Source of the DNA: DASRDZ01 sp035569495
GTDB lineage: Bacteria; Chloroflexota; Dormibacteria; Aeolococcales; Aeolococcaceae
Reading direction: 5' to 3'
NCBI GenBank assembly: GCA_035569495.1
Contig: DATMMX010000011.1
Span: 248,001-312,000 of the forward strand
DNA length: 64,000 nt
The notes under the pieces: generated by a model
Database searches by the model: none
The model's input: only the letters and a program-made list of their open reading frames with translations
What the model was told of the DNA's origin: nothing
Part shown: in pieces, positions 60,151 to 64,000 of the stretch
How the letters are laid out: each line of letters opens with the position of its first letter
Numbering within the stretch: position 1 is the stretch's first letter
Position numbers and translations under genes: made by a program

Positions 60151-61611
60151 TCAGGCCAGGACGCGGTCCGCGGCGGCCGCCGACTCGACGCGGCGGAGGC
60201 GCCGGGCGGCGCGGAGGCGTTCGACGAGACGGGCGGCGATCTCCGGGTCCTGGCCGAAGTGGAGCTGGACGAAGGAGGCGACCAGGCGGGGGTCGGTCCA
60301 GCCCTCGCAGCCGAGCGGCTCGCCGTCGCAGTCGTGCATGGAGTAGGCGGCGCGGAAGCGGTCGGTGGCGGTGAGCAGCGTGGAGAAGTGGAACTCGTGG
60401 CCGCGCAGGCGGGTGCCGGCGGGGCCGAGCAGGCAGTCGCTCATCAGGCGGACGTCGCGGTAGCCCATGTTCGGCGCCTCGGACAGCGCCACGTCGATGG
60501 GCAGCACCCCCGACATGTCGTGCACCACGCCGTCGCCGGTGCGCAGCGAGCGCGACAGCAGCAGGGTGCCGCCGCCCTCGGCGTAGATGGGCAGCCCCTG
60601 CTGGTGGGCCCGCTTCAGAGAGTCGAGCATGGGGCGGTTGGCGGCGAGCAGCGGGGCGAAGACGTCGGAGAAGCCGCCGCCGAAGTAGAGGCCGTCGACG
60701 TCGCGCGGCACCGAGCGCTCGTCGAGCGGCGAGAAGGGCACGATCTCGCAGCCCGCGTCCTCGAGCAGCTCCAGGTTCTCGGGGTAGTAGAAGCAGAAGG
60801 CGTCGTCGAAGGCGACGCCGAGGCGGAGCGAGTCGCTGTGCACGGCGACCACCGGGCGGGGCGCGGGGGCCAGCGGCTGGGCGGCGGTCATCAGGCGCTC
60901 GATGAGGTCGAGGTCGCAGTGGCGCTCGACGGCGTCCCCGAGCAGCTCCAGGGCGGCGTCGACCTGCGGGTTCTCGGTCAGCGGCAGCAGCCCCATGCGT
61001 AGCTCGGGGATGCGCGCCGCCTCCATGCGCGGCAGCGAGCCGAGCACGGGCAGCTTGGCCAGCGACCACACGGCGTCCTCGACCAGGCGGCGGTGGTAGT
61101 CGCTGGGCACCTCGTTGAGAATCACCCCGATCAGGCGCAGGTTGGGGTCGAGCTGGCGCACGCCCAGCGCGACGGCGGCGGCGGTCTCGCCCATGGCGGT
61201 GACGTCGAGCACCAGGACCACCGGCGAGTCGGCGAGCCGGGCGACCTCGGCGGTGCTGCCCGGGAACGGGTAGGCGCCGGAGGCGCGCGCCTCGTCGGGT
61301 GAGAGGCCGTGGCCGTCGAAGATGCCCATCACGCCCTCGATGACGGCGCGGTCGGCGCCGGTGCTGCCCTGGGCCAGGGCGCGGCGCAGGCCGTTGCCGC
61401 CGAGCATCCAGGCGTCGAGGTTGCGGCAGGGGCGGCGCGAGGCGTGGGAGAGGTAGGCGCTGTCGATGAGGTCGGGTCCGACCTTGAAGGTCTGCACGAC
61501 GTGGTCGCGGCGGGACAGCGCGGTCACCAGCCCCAGCGTCACGGTCGTCTTGCCGGCACCCGAGTGAGCGCCGGCGACCACCAGACGCGGGATGCGAACC
61601 TCGTCGAACAT
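60151..61611 (-). CDS. CobB/CbiA-type amidotransferase with a missing glutaminase cysteine
   Basis: 486 residues. N-terminal dethiobiotin-synthetase-like domain: P-loop AGAHSGAGKTT (13-23), FKVGPDLID, EGVMGIFDG, VLDVTAMGETAAAVALG. C-terminal GATase1-like domain: GLYFGGGFSDVFAP and, where CobB has AECGG, AEGGG (Cys replaced by Gly346). EFHFSTL keeps the His. CobB amidates cobyrinate a and c side chains using glutamine; without the Cys it would need free ammonia or another substrate. It starts alone between the AAA operon and recJ. Confidence 0.85.
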   Translation of the reverse strand: MFDEVRIPRLVVAGAHSGAGKTTVTLGLVTALSRRDHVVQTFKVGPDLIDSAYLSHASRRPCRNLDAWMLGGNGLRRALAQGSTGADRAVIEGVMGIFDGHGLSPDEARASGAYPFPGSTAEVARLADSPVVLVLDVTAMGETAAAVALGVRQLDPNLRLIGVILNEVPSDYHRRLVEDAVWSLAKLPVLGSLPRMEAARIPELRMGLLPLTENPQVDAALELLGDAVERHCDLDLIERLMTAAQPLAPAPRPVVAVHSDSLRLGVAFDDAFCFYYPENLELLEDAGCEIVPFSPLDERSVPRDVDGLYFGGGFSDVFAPLLAANRPMLDSLKRAHQQGLPIYAEGGGTLLLSRSLRTGDGVVHDMSGVLPIDVALSEAPNMGYRDVRLMSDCLLGPAGTRLRGHEFHFSTLLTATDRFRAAYSMHDCDGEPLGCEGWTDPRLVASFVQLHFGQDPEIAARLVERLRAARRLRRVESAAAADRVLA

Positions 61612-61784
61612 CAGCAGCTCCCGTGCCCTGCCCTTTTCCGACTCAACGCGACGCCTCCAGAGCGACGCGGCGGAAGAGGGCGACGCGGTGGGAGAGCGCG
61701 GGTCAGCCGGCGGTCTGGTCGGAAAGCGACGCTATCACCGGTTTGCGGTCGTGTAAAGCCGGTGGCGCCTGGAAAACCGCTCGG

Positions 61785-63533
61785 TCAGGCGGGGGCGCCA
61801 ACCGCAACCGGAGCAGCGGAAACCACGATCGGCGCAGCCGCGGCGGACGGCCGCAGGTCGCGCAGCCGCATGCGGACGCGCTCACGTCCGTCCCACTCGT
61901 CCAGCTCCAGGGCGAAGCAGCAGTCGATGCGCCGGCCGCGGGGCAGGTGCTTCTCGACGCCCGGCTTGTTGAAGGCGATCGCCTCGGCCATGCCGCCGCC
62001 CTCGTCGCGCACCAGGACGCGCAGGTGCTGCCGCGTGGCGCCGAAGGACGACGCCGCCATCACCGTGCAGTCGCGCATCGCCAGCAGGGCGTCGTGGTTG
62101 CCCTGGCCGCAGGGCTCCAGCGCGCTCAGCTCGCGGCACAGGTCGGGGACCAGCTCGGCGGCGGTGACCACCGCGTCGACGCGGAAGACGCGCTCGGGCG
62201 GCGCCTCCCCCATCTGCGCGGCGACGGCGGGCAGGAGCAGCGCGGCGAACTCCTCGAAGCGCGCGGCCTGCAGCGAGAAGCCGGCGGCCAGCGCGTGCCC
62301 GCCGTAGCGGAGCAGGGCGGTGGCGGCGGCGTCGAGCGCCTTGACCACGTGCACGCCGCGCACCGAGCGCGCCGAGCCCTTGGCCTCCTCGGCGTCCAGG
62401 CAGGCGACGAAGCTGGGCCGCGCGTACTTCTCGGTGATCCGCCCCGCCACCAGGCCGACGATGCCCATGGGCCACGAGGGATCGCCGAGGATCACGGCGG
62501 GGATGTCGTCGGGCAGCAGGGCGATGCGCTCCTCGGCCTGCTCCAGGGCGCGGGCCACGGCCTCGCGGCGGACCTGGTTCTGCGCCTCGAGCTGGGCGGC
62601 GATCTCCGACGCCTCGGGCCCGTCGGCGGCGAGGCAGAGGCGGAGGGCGAGCTCGGCGTCCTCCATGCGCCCGGCGGCGTTGATCCGCGGGGCGAGGCCG
62701 AAGGCGATGTCCGAGGCGCGCAGCGGTGGGCGCAGCCCGGCGGCGGCGCAGAGGGCGCGCACGCCGGGGGAGGGATCGGCGGAGAGCTGGGCCAGGCCGC
62801 GGGCGACGATCAGGCGGTTCTCACCGCGCAGCGGCATCATGTCGGCCACCGTGCCCAGGGCGGCGAGGCCCAGGCCCTGCTCGGCGGAGCCGGTGGGGAC
62901 GATGCCCTCCATCTCCAGCGCCTGGAGCAGCTTCCAGGCGACGCCCGCCCCGGCCAGGGCGTCGAACGGGTAGACGTTGCCGGGCTGCTTGGGGTTGATC
63001 AGCGCGTCGGCGGGGGCGAGCGCGGGCGGGGTGTCGCCCGGCGCCAGGGGCAGGTGGTGGTCGGTGATCACCACGCGCATCCCGGCGGGACGGTTGCGCA
63101 CCACCTCGACGCTGCTGGTGCCGCAGTCGACGGTGATCACCAGGTGGACGCCGCGCCGCCCCAATTCTTCCAATGCTGCAGCGTGGAGGCCGTAGCCCTC
63201 GGTCATCCGGTTGGGGATGTAGGGCTGGACGTCGGCGCCCGCGGCGCGCAGGGCGATGGTGAGCATGGCGCAGGCGGTGACCCCGTCGGCGTCGTAGTCG
63301 CCGTAGACGGCGATGCGCTGCCGCTCACGCACCGCCACGCCCACGGCGATCACCGCCTCGGGCATGCCGGTGAGCAGGAAGGGGTCGGGGTGGCCGTGCT
63401 CGCCGGCGTCGAGGAGGTCGCGTGCAGTGGAGGCGTCGTAACCCCGGGCGGCGAGGACGCGGCCGAGCACCGGTGGAAGGCCGGGCAGGGCGGGGAGGTC
63501 GGTGATCTCCCAGCGGCGGGGGGCTGGTTTCAT
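61785..63533 (-). CDS. recJ: Single-stranded-DNA exonuclease RecJ
   Basis: 582 residues from ATG 63533. DHH-family motifs: GDYDADG (78-84), ITVDCG, ITDHH (156-160), then GIVGLVAGRITEKYARPSF and RYGGHALAAGFSL of the DHHA1 domain. RecJ degrades ssDNA 5' to 3' in recombination and repair. Length matches the family. Divergent from the GGDEF gene. Confidence 0.92.
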   Translation of the reverse strand: MKPAPRRWEITDLPALPGLPPVLGRVLAARGYDASTARDLLDAGEHGHPDPFLLTGMPEAVIAVGVAVRERQRIAVYGDYDADGVTACAMLTIALRAAGADVQPYIPNRMTEGYGLHAAALEELGRRGVHLVITVDCGTSSVEVVRNRPAGMRVVITDHHLPLAPGDTPPALAPADALINPKQPGNVYPFDALAGAGVAWKLLQALEMEGIVPTGSAEQGLGLAALGTVADMMPLRGENRLIVARGLAQLSADPSPGVRALCAAAGLRPPLRASDIAFGLAPRINAAGRMEDAELALRLCLAADGPEASEIAAQLEAQNQVRREAVARALEQAEERIALLPDDIPAVILGDPSWPMGIVGLVAGRITEKYARPSFVACLDAEEAKGSARSVRGVHVVKALDAAATALLRYGGHALAAGFSLQAARFEEFAALLLPAVAAQMGEAPPERVFRVDAVVTAAELVPDLCRELSALEPCGQGNHDALLAMRDCTVMAASSFGATRQHLRVLVRDEGGGMAEAIAFNKPGVEKHLPRGRRIDCCFALELDEWDGRERVRMRLRDLRPSAAAAPIVVSAAPVAVGAPA

Positions 63534-63617
63534 GGGGTGCTCGATACCGGAACGGATGCTCGCACGGACGTTCGTTAGTTTAAGCGCTGGAGCCGTGCAA
63601 GTGGGACACTTCCTGGC

Positions 63618-64000
63618 ATGAGGCAGGAGTCCGGCATCGGGGCCCGCGTGGGGTCGATGCAAGCACATCGCGAGGCTGTGGCCGCCTGGTTCGGCCTCGG
63701 CGCCGACCAGCTCGACGCGCTGTCTGACGAGCTGATCATGGCCATGGCCGAGCGGCTCGCCGGCGAGGGCGCGCTGCAGGGCCAGATCGCCGAGCTGCGC
63801 ACCAGCGCCCAGCGCTGGGCGGTGCTGGCCCGGACCGACGCGCTCACCGGCCTGGCCAACCGCCGCGCCGCCGAGGAACGCCTGGAGCAGGAGACCAAGC
63901 GGGCCGTCCGCTACGAGCGCCCGCTCACCGTGCTGATCGCCGATGTCGACGGGCTCAAGGCGATCAACGACGAGCACGGCCACCCCGCCGGTGACGCCGT
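63618..64000 (+). CDS. GGDEF-domain protein, N-terminal part (cut by window end)
   Basis: 127 residues visible. After a 60-residue helical N-terminus (coiled coil EGALQGQIAELRTSAQRWAVL) comes the start of a diguanylate cyclase domain: ARTDALTGLANRRAAEERL, LTVLIADVDGLKAINDEHGHPAGD. The active-site GGDEF itself is beyond the edge. Likely a c-di-GMP signalling enzyme. ATG 63618 has no strong ribosome binding site. Confidence 0.8.
   Translation, partial: MRQESGIGARVGSMQAHREAVAAWFGLGADQLDALSDELIMAMAERLAGEGALQGQIAELRTSAQRWAVLARTDALTGLANRRAAEERLEQETKRAVRYERPLTVLIADVDGLKAINDEHGHPAGDA

Overview
This is a high-GC bacterial chromosome segment. Genes are tightly packed, starts are often GTG, many gene pairs overlap as ATGA or GTGA, and there are no outer-membrane genes. 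The gene content fits a monoderm soil-type lineage such as Chloroflexota, Candidatus Dormibacterota or deep Actinomycetota. It includes Tad pili without a secretin, a LysM-BTAD regulator, ImuA with DUF6504, a TrmB/LuxR-type regulator, OtsAB and DUF3618. The lineage is inference; no 16S or other marker gene is present.

Left half (1-29.8 kb, accessory character). 1-7175 is the 3' part of a first Tad/Flp-like locus: TadB and TadC homologues, a small pilin, two TadE-like pseudopilins, a lipoprotein, secreted and membrane proteins, a TadG-like protein and a large LysM-BTAD protein. At 9.0-11.7 kb and again at 20.4-23.1 kb lies the same two-gene module: a sigma factor fused through one membrane segment to an extracytoplasmic Asp-box (BNR) beta-propeller, followed by a small secreted protein with a near-identical ribosome binding site. 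Between the copies, 12-18 kb is a DNA-metabolism and regulator island (ImuA, DUF6504, Xre, Ssb, RadC-type MPN, PucR-type HTH, a second Ssb, TrmB-like regulator) with palindromic operator candidates. A decayed serine recombinase follows the second module. Then come a secreted HExxE protein with two Ig-like domains, an ECF sigma factor with a membrane partner, and a superinfection-immunity-like protein preceded by a promoter that would give a leaderless mRNA. A tRNA-Gln(CTG) at 29.8 kb marks the change to denser core-type genes.

Right half (29.8-64 kb). Core and housekeeping genes: a class A penicillin-binding protein, a DUF3618/holin-type pair, a response regulator between two paralogous MerR regulators, trehalose synthesis (otsB-otsA), an SRPBCC protein and an alpha/beta hydrolase. 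A complete-looking second Tad operon (CpaE, CpaF, TadB, TadC, tiny pilin, two TadE/G, CpaB) ends in a VirB4-type ATPase (40.8-49.3 kb). After it come an ACT protein, a PfpI-like protein, a methyltransferase, ribosomal protein L25, a B12-binding mutase subunit, a histidine kinase, a TetR regulator, a VWA/MoxR-type AAA pair, a CobB-like amidotransferase whose glutaminase cysteine is replaced by glycine, RecJ, and the start of a GGDEF protein.

The most unusual content is the duplicated membrane-tethered sigma-factor/beta-propeller module and the Tad operon carrying a conjugation-type VirB4 ATPase.
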